This document shows, one piece after another, positions 25,514 through 33,513 of a DNA stretch of 64,000 bases (position 1 is its first letter; the number at the start of each line of letters is the position of its first letter). The stretch comes from AC-32 sp963763475. GTDB lineage: Bacteria > Actinomycetota > Thermoleophilia > Gaiellales > Gaiellaceae. The stretch lies in contig CAVXOR010000004.1 of the NCBI GenBank assembly GCA_963763475.1, forward strand, positions 310,001 through 374,000. The letters are read 5' to 3'. A program made the position numbers and the translations under genes. Under the pieces are notes generated by a model. It was not told the origin of the DNA and searched no databases. It was given only the letters and a program-made list of their open reading frames with translations.

Positions 25514-26201
25514 AGCGTGCCACCGGATTCACCAGCCGGTAGCCGGCGCCCGCCTCGGTTAGCAGGTAGCGCGGCCGGGCCGGGTCGTCCTCGAGCTTCC
25601 GGCGAAGCTGCGAGATGTAGACGTGCAGGTAGTGGGACTCTGTGCTGTACGCGGGCCCCCAGACCTCCCGCAGGATCGCTGGATGCGTCATCAGCTTGCC
25701 CTCGTTCTGGGCCAGCACCCGTAGCAAGTCGAACTCGTTCGGGGTCAGCTGGACCCGGCGACCGCTTATCGTGACGAGCCGCTTCTCCAAGTCGATCGTG
25801 AGCCCGCCGACCTCCAGCACTGGCTCGCCAGAGGGGGTCGCGCGCCGCAGCAGGGCCCGCAGCCGGGCCAGCAGTTCATCGATCCCGAAGGGCTTCTGCA
25901 CGTAGTCGTCGGCGCCGGCATCGAGCGCAGCGACCTTCTCGGGCTCGTCGCCCACGACCGAGAGCACGAGGATGGGCGCCGAGCTCCACGAGCGCAGCTC
26001 GCGGCAGACCTCGACGCCGCTGCCGTCCGGGAGCACGAGGTCGAGGATGACGGCGTCGGGCGGTCGCATCGCGGCCGCGCTCAAGGCCTGTTCGGCCGTA
26101 GCCGCGGTGGCGACCTCGTAACCCGCGCCGCGGAGGTTGGTCTGGAGGGCGCGCAGGATCTGCGGCTCGTCATCGACCACGAGCACCAGCGCGGCGCTCA
26201 T
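25509..26201 (-). CDS. kdpE: KdpE-like response regulator
   Basis: A 230-residue OmpR-family regulator. The receiver has D10/D11, phospho-acceptor D54 in VILDLVLPDG, and YVQKPFGIDELLARLRALLRR. The winged-helix domain has LTPNEFDLLRVLAQNEGKLMTH and YLHVYISQLRRKLEDDPARPRYLLTEAGAGYRL, both close to KdpE by eye (quoted in parts). It precedes its kinase on the chromosome order of transcription only by overlap: the kinase stop and regulator start share ATGA, with the kinase upstream. Probable targets are the USP-transporter genes directly downstream. No kdpFABC pump is present in the window. Confidence 0.86.
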   Translation of the reverse strand: MSAALVLVVDDEPQILRALQTNLRGAGYEVATAATAEQALSAAAMRPPDAVILDLVLPDGSGVEVCRELRSWSSAPILVLSVVGDEPEKVAALDAGADDYVQKPFGIDELLARLRALLRRATPSGEPVLEVGGLTIDLEKRLVTISGRRVQLTPNEFDLLRVLAQNEGKLMTHPAILREVWGPAYSTESHYLHVYISQLRRKLEDDPARPRYLLTEAGAGYRLVNPVARS

Positions 26202-27244
26202 CGGACCAGGGTTGGGCGGGCAGCCGCGGACGGCAGCGCGAGCGTGAACGACGCGCCGGAGCCCTCGCGCGGCTCGGCCCAGAGACGGCAGCCGTTTGCC
26301 TGCGCGAACCCCCGCGCGATTGCCAGGCCCAGGCCGGTCCCCTCCCCGCCCGCACGCCCGTGCTCGAACGGCTCGAAGATCCGATCCAGGCTCTCCGGGT
26401 CGAGGCCCGGCCCGCGGTCTGCGATTGTCACCAGCACGTCGTCGCCGGTGCTGCCGACCACGAGCTCGACGGGGTCGGCGGGCGACGAGTACCGCAGTGC
26501 GTTCTCGAGGACGTTCGCGAGGACGCGCTCGAGCTGTGTCGCGTCCACGCTGACGAGCGGCGCATCGCCGTCGAGCGTGACCCGGACCCGGGCAGCCTCG
26601 GGGCCGAGCGCGTCGAGCGCGCGTGAGACGAGCTCGTCAACCGGCCAGAGCTCCCGATGGGCGGGCGCGACACCTCCCTCGAGCCGTGAGAGGTCGAGGA
26701 GGTTGGCGACCAGGCGCTCGAGGCGAGCGGTCTCGAGACGAATCGTCTCCAGCAACGATGCGCGGTCGTCATCGTCGAGCGCGAGCGACCCGCTCTCCAG
26801 GCCGCCGGCGGCGACGCGGATCGCGGTCAGCGGCGAGCGCAGGTCGTGGCTGACGGCGTGCAGCACCGCCGTCTTGGCGGCGTCGCTCCGGCGCAGTGCG
26901 TCCGCCTCGGCTGCGGCGAAGGCCCTCCGCCTGGCCTGTGTGGCGAGCTCGCTCACGACCACGGCGGTAACGACGAAGACCGCGAGCGCGACCCAGTTCT
27001 CGGAATCGGTCAGCGCCAGCGTGTGCAGCGGCGGCAGGAAGAAGTAATTGAACGCCAGCATGCTCGCGATCGAGACGGCCAGCGCCCACCCGAGGCCGTA
27101 GAGGACCGCGACGGGCAGCACCGCAAAGAGGTAGAGGATGCCGAGGCCGAGCACCGGGGCGACCTGCTTCAGGCCGAAAACGGCGCCCGTTACGGCCGCG
27201 ACCGCCACGACGCTCACGGCCAGCCGCTCGCAGCGAGCCCTCAC
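26198..27244 (-). CDS. KdpD-like sensor kinase lacking the N-terminal KdpD/USP domains
   Basis: A 348-residue kinase from GTG 27244. Residues 8-100 form the four-helix DUF4118 membrane domain with its diagnostic NYFFLPPLHTLALTDSENWVAL (residues 66-87, given here in part as FFLPPLHTL). HisKA follows with H133 in AVSHDLRSPLTAI, then ATPase motifs LANVLENALRYS, IADRGPGLD and GTGLGLAIARGFAQANG. E. coli KdpD is about 890 residues; the ~400-residue cytosolic sensor half, including its Walker motifs and USP domain, is absent here. The frame upstream of 27244 is not KdpD-like. It is coupled by ATGA to the regulator. Confidence 0.87.
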   Translation of the reverse strand: MRARCERLAVSVVAVAAVTGAVFGLKQVAPVLGLGILYLFAVLPVAVLYGLGWALAVSIASMLAFNYFFLPPLHTLALTDSENWVALAVFVVTAVVVSELATQARRRAFAAAEADALRRSDAAKTAVLHAVSHDLRSPLTAIRVAAGGLESGSLALDDDDRASLLETIRLETARLERLVANLLDLSRLEGGVAPAHRELWPVDELVSRALDALGPEAARVRVTLDGDAPLVSVDATQLERVLANVLENALRYSSPADPVELVVGSTGDDVLVTIADRGPGLDPESLDRIFEPFEHGRAGGEGTGLGLAIARGFAQANGCRLWAEPREGSGASFTLALPSAAARPTLVR

Positions 27245-27264
27245 GTTCTCAGGATACGCCCCGT

Positions 27265-27489
27265 CTAGAGGTGTGCGGCGTGGCGCCGCTCGAGTCGCTC
27301 CTCGAAGCACCGACGCAGGTAGTCGCCGCGAAGCTTCGGCAGCACGCGCGGCGCGGGTGGCGGCTTCGGAATGACCACGATCTCGGTCACGCGCTGGCCG
27401 TGACAGCGCTCGTAGGCGTCGTGCTCGTCGAACACCGGCTGCGGCGGCTTCCGTCGGAGCCACGCGAACAGCCGGGCGAAAAGCGTCAT
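27265..27489 (-). CDS. Small basic protein of unknown function
   Basis: A 74-residue protein with an amphipathic basic N-terminus (MTLFARLFAWLRRKPP), a Pro-rich middle (IPKPPPAPRVLPKLRG) and a basic helical tail (YLRRCFEERLERRHA). It lies 20 bp upstream of the KdpD-like kinase on the same strand. No family recognised. The membrane-surface-type N-terminus suggests association with the inner membrane. Confidence 0.55.
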   Translation of the reverse strand: MTLFARLFAWLRRKPPQPVFDEHDAYERCHGQRVTEIVVIPKPPPAPRVLPKLRGDYLRRCFEERLERRHAAHL

Positions 27490-27530
27490 GCGGTGGTCCT
27501 ACCACGTCGGCCGCCCGCGGCCAAACGCGC

Positions 27531-28007
27531 TCAGTCGAGCTGGTAGAGAAACATCTCAACGACCTGGCCGATCCGCTCGTCGTGCTCGCTGGTCTCGCCC
27601 ACCCGCTCGAAGCCGCACTTCTCGAGCACGCGGATCGAGCCGAGGTTGCTGGTGGCGACCCAGGCATGCAGCGGCCGTGTCTCCAGCTCCTGCACGAGCT
27701 CGCGGACCGCCGCGGTGGCGAGGCCGCGGCCCCAGAACTTCCGCCCGACCCAGTAGCCGACGAGCTGGCGACCCTCGAGCTGCCACGAAAGCACGTTGCC
27801 GGCGACCTCGCCGCCGGCGTCGATCGTCCGGATCACCGCACCCTCGTCGGCGAGGATCCGGCGCCAGTGCGCGTCGAAGGCCTCGCGGTCGCGGGCCGGC
27901 ATGAGCGCCATCGACATCGCCTCGGGGTCGCGCTGCTGCTCGAAGAAGATGTCGAGGTCGTCCTCGCGAACCTCGCGCAGCAGGGGGGCCTCAGGGCGCT
28001 CGCTCAA
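27531..28007 (-). CDS. GNAT acetyltransferase (RimJ/RimL type)
   Basis: A 158-residue acetyltransferase: LLREVREDDLDIFFEQQRDPEAMSMA at the N-terminus (quoted in parts), VAGNVLSWQLEGRQLVGYWVG, the acetyl-CoA loop GRKFWGRGLATAAVRELV, and LHAWVATSNLGSIRVLEKCGFERVG (in parts). This is the ribosomal-protein/streptothricin-type subfamily. The natural start is TTG 28007, overlapping the upstream lipoprotein stop (TTGA); the longer upstream frame is antisense-like Arg-rich sequence. Substrate unknown. Confidence 0.85.
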   Translation of the reverse strand: MSERPEAPLLREVREDDLDIFFEQQRDPEAMSMALMPARDREAFDAHWRRILADEGAVIRTIDAGGEVAGNVLSWQLEGRQLVGYWVGRKFWGRGLATAAVRELVQELETRPLHAWVATSNLGSIRVLEKCGFERVGETSEHDERIGQVVEMFLYQLD

Positions 28008-28462
28008 GCGAGGCGGGCGAGCACGGCCCGTACGCGTCGCGAGAGCGTCCCGTGCACGGTCACGGCGACCACGTTGCGCACGACGAGGACGTGCCCGCGT
28101 GGCGCGGCCGTGTACGGCGCAGCTGCCTCTTCGGTCGGGTAGACGTAGACCAGCGCGCGGCCGTGGTCGACCATGAAGACCGGCGGCGGCCGATCCTCGG
28201 AGGCCGGCATCGAGACGATCTCCTGGATCGGCACCGTCTTCGGCGTCGTCCCGTCGACGGACTCGAGCTCCATCGTGATCGTCGTCCGCTGCGGCTGCAG
28301 GCCGGCGCTGCGCAGGGCACGCTCGACCTGCGCCGCCGAGCGGACGTGCGACGAGCCGCCACAGGAGGCCGCGAGCAGAGCCGTCACGGCCATCAGCGCG
28401 CAAAGGGCGTAGCCTCGAACGGTCACGGTCGCATTGTCGGGGCGACCTGCGGCGAGCGCCAT
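28004..28462 (-). CDS. Probable lipoprotein of unknown function
   Basis: A 152-residue protein. A hydrophobic signal (ALCALMAVTALLAASC) ends in a lipobox LAAS-C at residue 34, or residue 22 if GTG 28426 is the start. The mature part (VRSAAQVERALRSAGLQPQ, then FMVDHGRALVYVYPTEEAA) has the alpha/beta pattern of a small PASTA-like or DUF domain, but I do not recognise it. It is encoded 12 bp after the DUF59 gene and overlaps the GNAT gene by 4 bases. Role unknown. Confidence 0.68.
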   Translation of the reverse strand: MALAAGRPDNATVTVRGYALCALMAVTALLAASCGGSSHVRSAAQVERALRSAGLQPQRTTITMELESVDGTTPKTVPIQEIVSMPASEDRPPPVFMVDHGRALVYVYPTEEAAAPYTAAPRGHVLVVRNVVAVTVHGTLSRRVRAVLARLA

Positions 28463-28474
28463 CCCCGTTCGCGG

Positions 28475-28771
28475 CTAGCCGAAGCCGAGGATGAACTTCG
28501 CGTCGTCGGACATCTTCTCGGGCGTCCACGGCGGGTCCCAGGTGAGCTCGGTCTCGACCTCCTCGACCTCGGGCATCGCCCTCACGACCTCCTCGATGTT
28601 CTGCTGGATCAGTGGGCCGGCAGGGCAGCCCATCGAGGTGAGGCTGTACAGCACCTTCACCCTCGGGCCCTGCACCTCGGCGTCGTAGAGCAGGCCGAGC
28701 TCGACGATGTCCATCCCGAGCTCGGGGTCCTCGACGGAGCGGAGCGCCTCGATTACGTCGTCGCGGGTCAT
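28475..28771 (-). CDS. DUF59/MIP18-family Fe-S assembly factor (SufT-like)
   Basis: A 98-residue stand-alone DUF59 domain: VIEALRSVEDPELGMDIVELGLLY at the N-terminus (in parts DPELGMDIVELG), VLYSLTSMGCPAGPLI with the conserved Cys, and ELTWDPPWTPEKMS at the end. Members such as SufT and PaaD help mature iron-sulfur proteins. No suf or paa genes are adjacent here. The 15 bp gap from the ThrE-type gene suggests co-transcription. A cofactor-assembly role is secure at family level; the client is unknown. Confidence 0.9.
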   Translation of the reverse strand: MTRDDVIEALRSVEDPELGMDIVELGLLYDAEVQGPRVKVLYSLTSMGCPAGPLIQQNIEEVVRAMPEVEEVETELTWDPPWTPEKMSDDAKFILGFG

Positions 28772-28785
28772 CGGCCGCAGGGTAC

Positions 28786-30030
28786 CTAGAAGTCTCCGCG
28801 CGGACGCAGCGCGGCGGCGCCTACCAGCATGCCGACCGCGATCGCCGTCAGCAGGCCCACCATCGTTCCCAGGCTCGTCACGCCCTGAATCGGGTCGCCG
28901 CCGATCCAGCTCTCGATTCCGCGCAGGCCGTGCGAGCCGGGCGTGAGCACGTAGAAGGCCCCGAGGTAGAGGACGAACGGCGGTGGCAGCGCGCGAAAAC
29001 GCCCGAGCAGCAGGGCGACCGAGGTCATCACGAGGGCGCCGACGAACGTGCCGACGGGGTCACCGAAGGCGTGGGTGCCGAGCTCGGCCGCGGCGGCGGT
29101 CAGAAGCACGAGTGCGAGCGCCCACGGAAAATCTTCGACCGCCATCGAGAACGCGAACATCACGCCGAGTGCGAACAGCACCCAGCCGCCCCACGTCCAC
29201 AGTAAGCCGAGGTTCCCTTGCACGGTGACGTCGAAAAGGGCGTGCTCCGGGACCTGCACGATTACGGTTGCCACCAGCGCGCCGAAGGCGAGCACGAGCA
29301 GCACGACCAGCGAATAGACGAGCCGGGAGGCTCCGGCGGTGATCCGGTTGCCGGCCAGCTCCAGCGCGCCCGCGGTGATCGCATCTCCGGGGATGAAGTA
29401 GAAGAGCGCCGGGATGATGAGCTGGATCGGGCCGCCCTCCAGCGTCGTGTGCTGGAACAGCTCCAGCACGACGGCGGAGACGAGCACGGAGGCGAGAAAC
29501 GGCGACGCGGCCGCCAGCCGCGGGCTTCTGGAACCGGCGACGACGAGCAGGCCGACCAGGAGCCCGGTCACGGCGGAGACCCCGACCTCCTGCCAGGTCC
29601 CCTGGACCGAGATCCCGAACCCGACGCTGAACAGCGTCAAGCCCAGTACCTGCCACGGCGCCGACCAGCGGCGCGGGAGAGCACGAAGCGCCGCGAGCTC
29701 TTCGGCCGCGCCCCGCGGGGAGAGCTCTCTGGCATCGATCCGGTCGAGCAGCCGTTTCAGCTCGGAGACCTGGTTCAGCGGCGGCACGCTCCGCTCGCGG
29801 GCGAAGGCCAGCGTACGGTCGCCCACCGTGACGATCGCCGCATCGGCGAGAAAGGCGACCTCGACTTCGCGCCCGTAGCGCTCGGCGACGTTGCGGACGA
29901 GCGTCTCGCAGCGCTGGGTGCCCTCGTAGCTCCAGCTCAGGAGCAGCTCGACGAGTGGCGCCAGCAGCTCGAGCAGCTCGTCGTCGCCGGCGGGCTCGGT
30001 TCGCGTCGCCGTGACGCTCGGAGCAGCTAC
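28786..30030 (-). CDS. ThrE-family threonine/serine exporter
   Basis: An N-terminal cytoplasmic DUF1212-type domain (LLLSWSYEGTQRCETLVRNVAERYG, in part) is followed by 9-10 membrane helices, including LFYFIPGDAITAGALELAG and FYVLTPGSHGLRG. The first canonical start (GTG 29826) lies after the conserved LLSWSYEG...VAERYG segment, so it would truncate the domain. Reading upstream in the same frame there is no ATG, GTG or TTG back to codon GTA 30030, which overlaps the MFS gene stop (GTAG). I give that as the coupling point; CTG codons at 29976-29940 are alternatives. Family exports threonine and serine; substrate here not proven. Confidence 0.78.
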   Translation of the reverse strand, partial: VAAPSVTATRTEPAGDDELLELLAPLVELLLSWSYEGTQRCETLVRNVAERYGREVEVAFLADAAIVTVGDRTLAFARERSVPPLNQVSELKRLLDRIDARELSPRGAAEELAALRALPRRWSAPWQVLGLTLFSVGFGISVQGTWQEVGVSAVTGLLVGLLVVAGSRSPRLAAASPFLASVLVSAVVLELFQHTTLEGGPIQLIIPALFYFIPGDAITAGALELAGNRITAGASRLVYSLVVLLVLAFGALVATVIVQVPEHALFDVTVQGNLGLLWTWGGWVLFALGVMFAFSMAVEDFPWALALVLLTAAAAELGTHAFGDPVGTFVGALVMTSVALLLGRFRALPPPFVLYLGAFYVLTPGSHGLRGIESWIGGDPIQGVTSLGTMVGLLTAIAVGMLVGAAALRPRGDF

Positions 30031-31526
30031 GCGCTCGTCACCGGGTCGGTCGGGATCGTGTGAGCTATGGCGGCCGCGGCGGCTGCACGGTCGACGCCAC
30101 GGGTCTTCCGCAGACGCTTCCGTCCCAGCAGCAGCGCGAGCGCGACGCCCGCTGCAGAGGCGATGGCCATCACGAGGGACGTGCGGGAGAGGCCCGCGGC
30201 CAGTGCGTCGGCTGCGGAGGCGCCCGCGTCGCGGTGATCGATGGTGACCGCGTCGTACACCGTCGCCGCGGCCGCTACGAAGAGCGAGCCGCCGACGTAG
30301 CGGGCCATGTTCGAGACGCCGGAGGCCGCGCCGACCTGCTCAGGCTCGACCGCCGAGGTCGAGGCCGACGAGGCGGGCCCGTTCGCGAGCCCGAGGCCGA
30401 CCGCGATCGCCACGAGCGGGAGCACGAAGACGCTGTAGCCCCATGACGCGGTGACGAACACGAAGACCAGGAATCCGACCGCGGAGAGCGCGAACCCGGC
30501 GGCGACCGCGTTGCGCAAGCCGATCTTGACCGCGATCGGGGTGATCAGCGGTGTGACGGCGATCATCGCGGCCGCGGCAGGCAGCGTCGCCAGCCCTGCC
30601 TCGAGCGGGCTCAGGCCGAACGCGGACGGGTTCTGGAAGTAGAGGCTGAGCACGTACATCAGGGCGTTGATCGCGCCCGCCACGATCAGGATCGCCAGCG
30701 TCGCGCCGACGAGGATCGTGTTGCGCAGCAGCTTGAGGTCGACGAGCGGCGCGGCGACCCTGCCCTCGACCATCACGAAGCCGATCGCGCTCAGCACCGA
30801 GATCACGAGACAGCCGATCGTCGGCAGCGAGACCCAGCCCCACTTGGTGCCTTCGCTCAGCGCGAGCACGAGCGGAACGAGGATCGCCGCGATCAGCACC
30901 GTCCCTGCGAAGTCGATCGAGTGCGAGCGGTTCGGGTCGCGGGACTCCTTGATCGTGATCAACGTCAGCGGGATGCAGGCCGCGGCGATGGCCGCGTCGA
31001 TCCAAAAGAGGCCCTGCCAGCCGGTCGTGTCGGCCAGCACGCCCCCGACGACGGGGCCGAGCGCGGCACCGGCGGCGGAGGCGGCGCCCCAGAGGGTGAT
31101 CGCCTTCATCTGCCCGGCGCCGGCGGCGCTGACCGAGAGCAGGCTCATGCCGCACGCAAGGATCGTCGAGCCCGCGGCGCCCTGGATCATGCGACCCGCG
31201 ATCACGCCGCTCCCGCTCGAGGAGAGCGCGATCAGGACGCAGGAGGCGACGAACAGGCCGAGGCCGCCGAGGAAGACAAGGCGCCGTCCGAACACGTCGC
31301 CGAGCGCGCCGGAGGTGACGATCACGGCGGCCCCGACCAGCATGTAGCCGGTCACCGCCCACTGCAGCTCCGCCACCGACGAGCCCACGTCCTTGCTGAT
31401 CGCCGGCAGCAGGATCGTGACGGCCGAGGTGTTCGCGTTCACCACGAGCGCCGAGACGCAGGCGGCAGTCAGCACGCCGAGCCCGGCCTTCCGGTCGGCG
31501 GTCATCGTCGCGGCCAGCTCGCCCAC
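30027..31526 (-). CDS. MFS drug-efflux-type transporter (DHA2, 14 helices)
   Basis: A 499-residue proton-antiport family protein. Family motifs are ISKDVGSSVAELQWAVTGYML (in part), the loop-2/3 motif GALGDVFGRRLVFLGGLGLF (in part GDVFGRR) and the antiporter motif C region GAALGPVVGGVLAD. Fourteen helices are apparent, as in the EmrB/QacA DHA2 group. It starts 62 bp downstream of the start region of the GlpX-like operon end, so it may have its own promoter in that gap. The ThrE-type gene overlaps its stop. Substrate unknown. Confidence 0.9.
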   Translation of the reverse strand: MGELAATMTADRKAGLGVLTAACVSALVVNANTSAVTILLPAISKDVGSSVAELQWAVTGYMLVGAAVIVTSGALGDVFGRRLVFLGGLGLFVASCVLIALSSSGSGVIAGRMIQGAAGSTILACGMSLLSVSAAGAGQMKAITLWGAASAAGAALGPVVGGVLADTTGWQGLFWIDAAIAAACIPLTLITIKESRDPNRSHSIDFAGTVLIAAILVPLVLALSEGTKWGWVSLPTIGCLVISVLSAIGFVMVEGRVAAPLVDLKLLRNTILVGATLAILIVAGAINALMYVLSLYFQNPSAFGLSPLEAGLATLPAAAAMIAVTPLITPIAVKIGLRNAVAAGFALSAVGFLVFVFVTASWGYSVFVLPLVAIAVGLGLANGPASSASTSAVEPEQVGAASGVSNMARYVGGSLFVAAAATVYDAVTIDHRDAGASAADALAAGLSRTSLVMAIASAAGVALALLLGRKRLRKTRGVDRAAAAAAIAHTIPTDPVTSA

Positions 31527-31588
31527 ACGGCGAGCCTAGGAAGCCCGGACGGGGCAGCCTTCATCCCATCGGGATGAGCGGATTCGCG

Positions 31589-32602
31589 TCAGTAGCCAAG
31601 CAGGCGGACTTCCTCGCGCCGCTCGCGGGCGAAGAAGTGGATCCCGTCGACGAAGCGCACCCAGTTGCACCGGGTGCACATCACCAGCGAGTGCGTGCGG
31701 GCGCTGTCGGCCAGGAATCGCACGCCGCGGAGCAGGTCGCCGTTGGAGACGCCAGTCGCCACCACGATCACCTCGCCGGGCGCGAGATCCTCGATCATGA
31801 ACAGCCGCTCGAGGTCCTCGACGCCGGCCGCGGTCGCCGCCTCGACCTCGCTGCGGGAGGTCGGCCAGAGCTGCGCCTGCAGCTCGCCGCCGAGGCAGCG
31901 CAGCGCCGCTGCGGTGAGCACGGCCTGCCGCGTGCCGCCGATCCCGATCGAGAGGTGGTCGTTCGTGCCGCGGATCGCGGCCGAGATGGAAGCGGTGACG
32001 TCGCCGTCCTGGATCAGCTTGATGCGTGCGCCCGAGGCGCGTATCTCCTCGATCAGGTCGTGGTGCCGCGGCCGGTCGAGCACGATAGTCGTGACGTCGT
32101 TGACCATCCGGCCGAACGAGTCGGCGATCGCCCTGATGTTGTCGCCGACCGGCTTGGTCAGGTCGATCGAGCCCCGCGCCTTCGGGCCGACGGCCATCTT
32201 GCGCATGTACATGTCCGGCAGGCGCTGGAACGAGCCCGGGTCCCCGACGGCCACCATCGACATCGCGCCGTAGCCGCCGCGCGCGACCACGCCGCGACCC
32301 TCGAGCGGGTCGAGCGCGAGGTCGACCTCGAGCCCGCCCGCGCCGATGCGCGTGTCGGCTGAGAGCTGGTCGTCGTCGGCACCCGCGCCGATCACGACCT
32401 TGCCGTCGATCGGCAGCTGATCGAGCGCGAGCCTCATCGCCGTCGCGGCGTCCTCCTCGGCCGTCCCCTGCTCCGCGCGCCCGAGCCAGCGCGCGCCGGC
32501 GAGCGCCGCACGCTCGGTCACGCGCGCGTAGCTCTCGCAGAGGCAGAAGCGCGCCTCGTGCGCGAGCGGATCGCCGCGGGTCTCTGGCTGCGTCTGCGTC
32601 AC
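31589..32602 (-). CDS. GlpX-like (class II fructose-bisphosphatase) protein with altered active site
   Basis: A 337-residue protein with overall GlpX layout: ERAALAGARWLGR, VDLALDPLEG, LPDMYMRKMAVGP, LIQDGDVTAS and LSIGIGGT. Several residues that I recall as catalytic or metal-binding in E. coli GlpX differ. The IGEGExDEAPML motif reads IGAGADDDQL (Glu to Ala at 73). DPxEGT reads DPLEGR (Thr to Arg at 103). GIGGAPEG reads GIGGTRQA (Glu to Gln at 226). It starts at a GTGA overlap with the 2-phosphoglycerate kinase gene. It may be a repurposed phosphatase or regulator acting with the cDPG genes; ordinary FBPase activity is doubtful. Confidence 0.82.
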   Translation of the reverse strand: MTQTQPETRGDPLAHEARFCLCESYARVTERAALAGARWLGRAEQGTAEEDAATAMRLALDQLPIDGKVVIGAGADDDQLSADTRIGAGGLEVDLALDPLEGRGVVARGGYGAMSMVAVGDPGSFQRLPDMYMRKMAVGPKARGSIDLTKPVGDNIRAIADSFGRMVNDVTTIVLDRPRHHDLIEEIRASGARIKLIQDGDVTASISAAIRGTNDHLSIGIGGTRQAVLTAAALRCLGGELQAQLWPTSRSEVEAATAAGVEDLERLFMIEDLAPGEVIVVATGVSNGDLLRGVRFLADSARTHSLVMCTRCNWVRFVDGIHFFARERREEVRLLGY

Positions 32603-33513
32603 GGGCGTACCTCGAGCGGCTCGGCGGCGCTCAGCACGAGCTCCATCACCTCGCCGATCGCGTCCTCGATGTTGCCGTTCTCGATCACGGGCACCTCGTG
32701 CTTTCTCGCCCGGCCGAGGATGTATGCCTGCACCAGCCGGATGTCGTCGAAAGCGTCGAGGTACTTCTCGTAGGGCCGCACGCCCTCGGAGTCGGTGTCG
32801 CGGATCCAGAAGTGGCTCGCGTGGGCCTCGGCGTCGTTGATCGCGAGCACGCACTGGACGACCAGCGCTCCGCGGATCTCGCGCGGCAGCATCCCGGGGA
32901 CGAGGTGAACGCCCTCGAGCACCAGCGACCAGCCCTCCTCGAGCGCACGGTCGATCGCTGCCTGCACGCCGACGAGCACGTCGCGGGTCTGCTCGAGGAA
33001 GCCGTCGAGCACGGCCTCGCTCCCCTCCGTGTCGTCGTCGGCGGTCGCGCGACCGGCCTCGAAGCTCGAGTGATGGATCGCCGGCATGAACTCCTGCGAG
33101 AAGAACGCGCGCATCGTCTGGCGGACGAAGTCGGTCGAGGTGACGCGCGTGATCCCGAGCCTGTACGCGACGTCGGTGGCGACGGTCGACTTGCCGGTGC
33201 CGGTCGCGCCCCCGACGAGCAGGATGATCGGCAGGTCGAGGTCGTAGAGATCCTGGAAGCGATGCAGGCGGCGCATGGTCGTCGCGCCGTCCTCCTCGCC
33301 GAGCTTCTCCCGGGCCAGCTCGCCGAGCCGCTCGAAGGAGATCGACTCGCGTCCGCTCTGAGTGATGTCGGCCTCGGCCGACAGCGCGAGCTCGTACGCG
33401 CGGTCGTTCGAGATGCCGGTCGCGGCCAGGGCGCGGGCGAGCAGTCCTTTCGAGAAGGGCAGGCCATCCTCGCCGCCGAGCGGGAGCGGACGGCGATGCC
33501 TGCGATCGGTCAC
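32599..33513 (-). CDS. 2-phosphoglycerate kinase with ATP-cone domain
   Basis: Predicted to phosphorylate 2-phosphoglycerate to 2,3-bisphosphoglycerate, the first committed step toward cyclic 2,3-diphosphoglycerate. The 304-residue protein has an N-terminal ATP cone (residues 13-90, LPFSKGLLARALAATGI). A P-loop GGATGTGKST spans 101-110, with TSTDFVRQTMRAFF and LVLEGVHLVPGM downstream. This matches the 2PGK family known from Methanothermus fervidus. Both ends are 4-base overlaps, with the cDPG synthetase upstream and the GlpX-like gene downstream, so the enzyme pair is encoded together. Adenylate or other small-molecule kinase activity is the alternative, but context favours 2PGK. Confidence 0.87.
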   Translation of the reverse strand: MTDRRHRRPLPLGGEDGLPFSKGLLARALAATGISNDRAYELALSAEADITQSGRESISFERLGELAREKLGEEDGATTMRRLHRFQDLYDLDLPIILLVGGATGTGKSTVATDVAYRLGITRVTSTDFVRQTMRAFFSQEFMPAIHHSSFEAGRATADDDTEGSEAVLDGFLEQTRDVLVGVQAAIDRALEEGWSLVLEGVHLVPGMLPREIRGALVVQCVLAINDAEAHASHFWIRDTDSEGVRPYEKYLDAFDDIRLVQAYILGRARKHEVPVIENGNIEDAIGEVMELVLSAAEPLEVRP

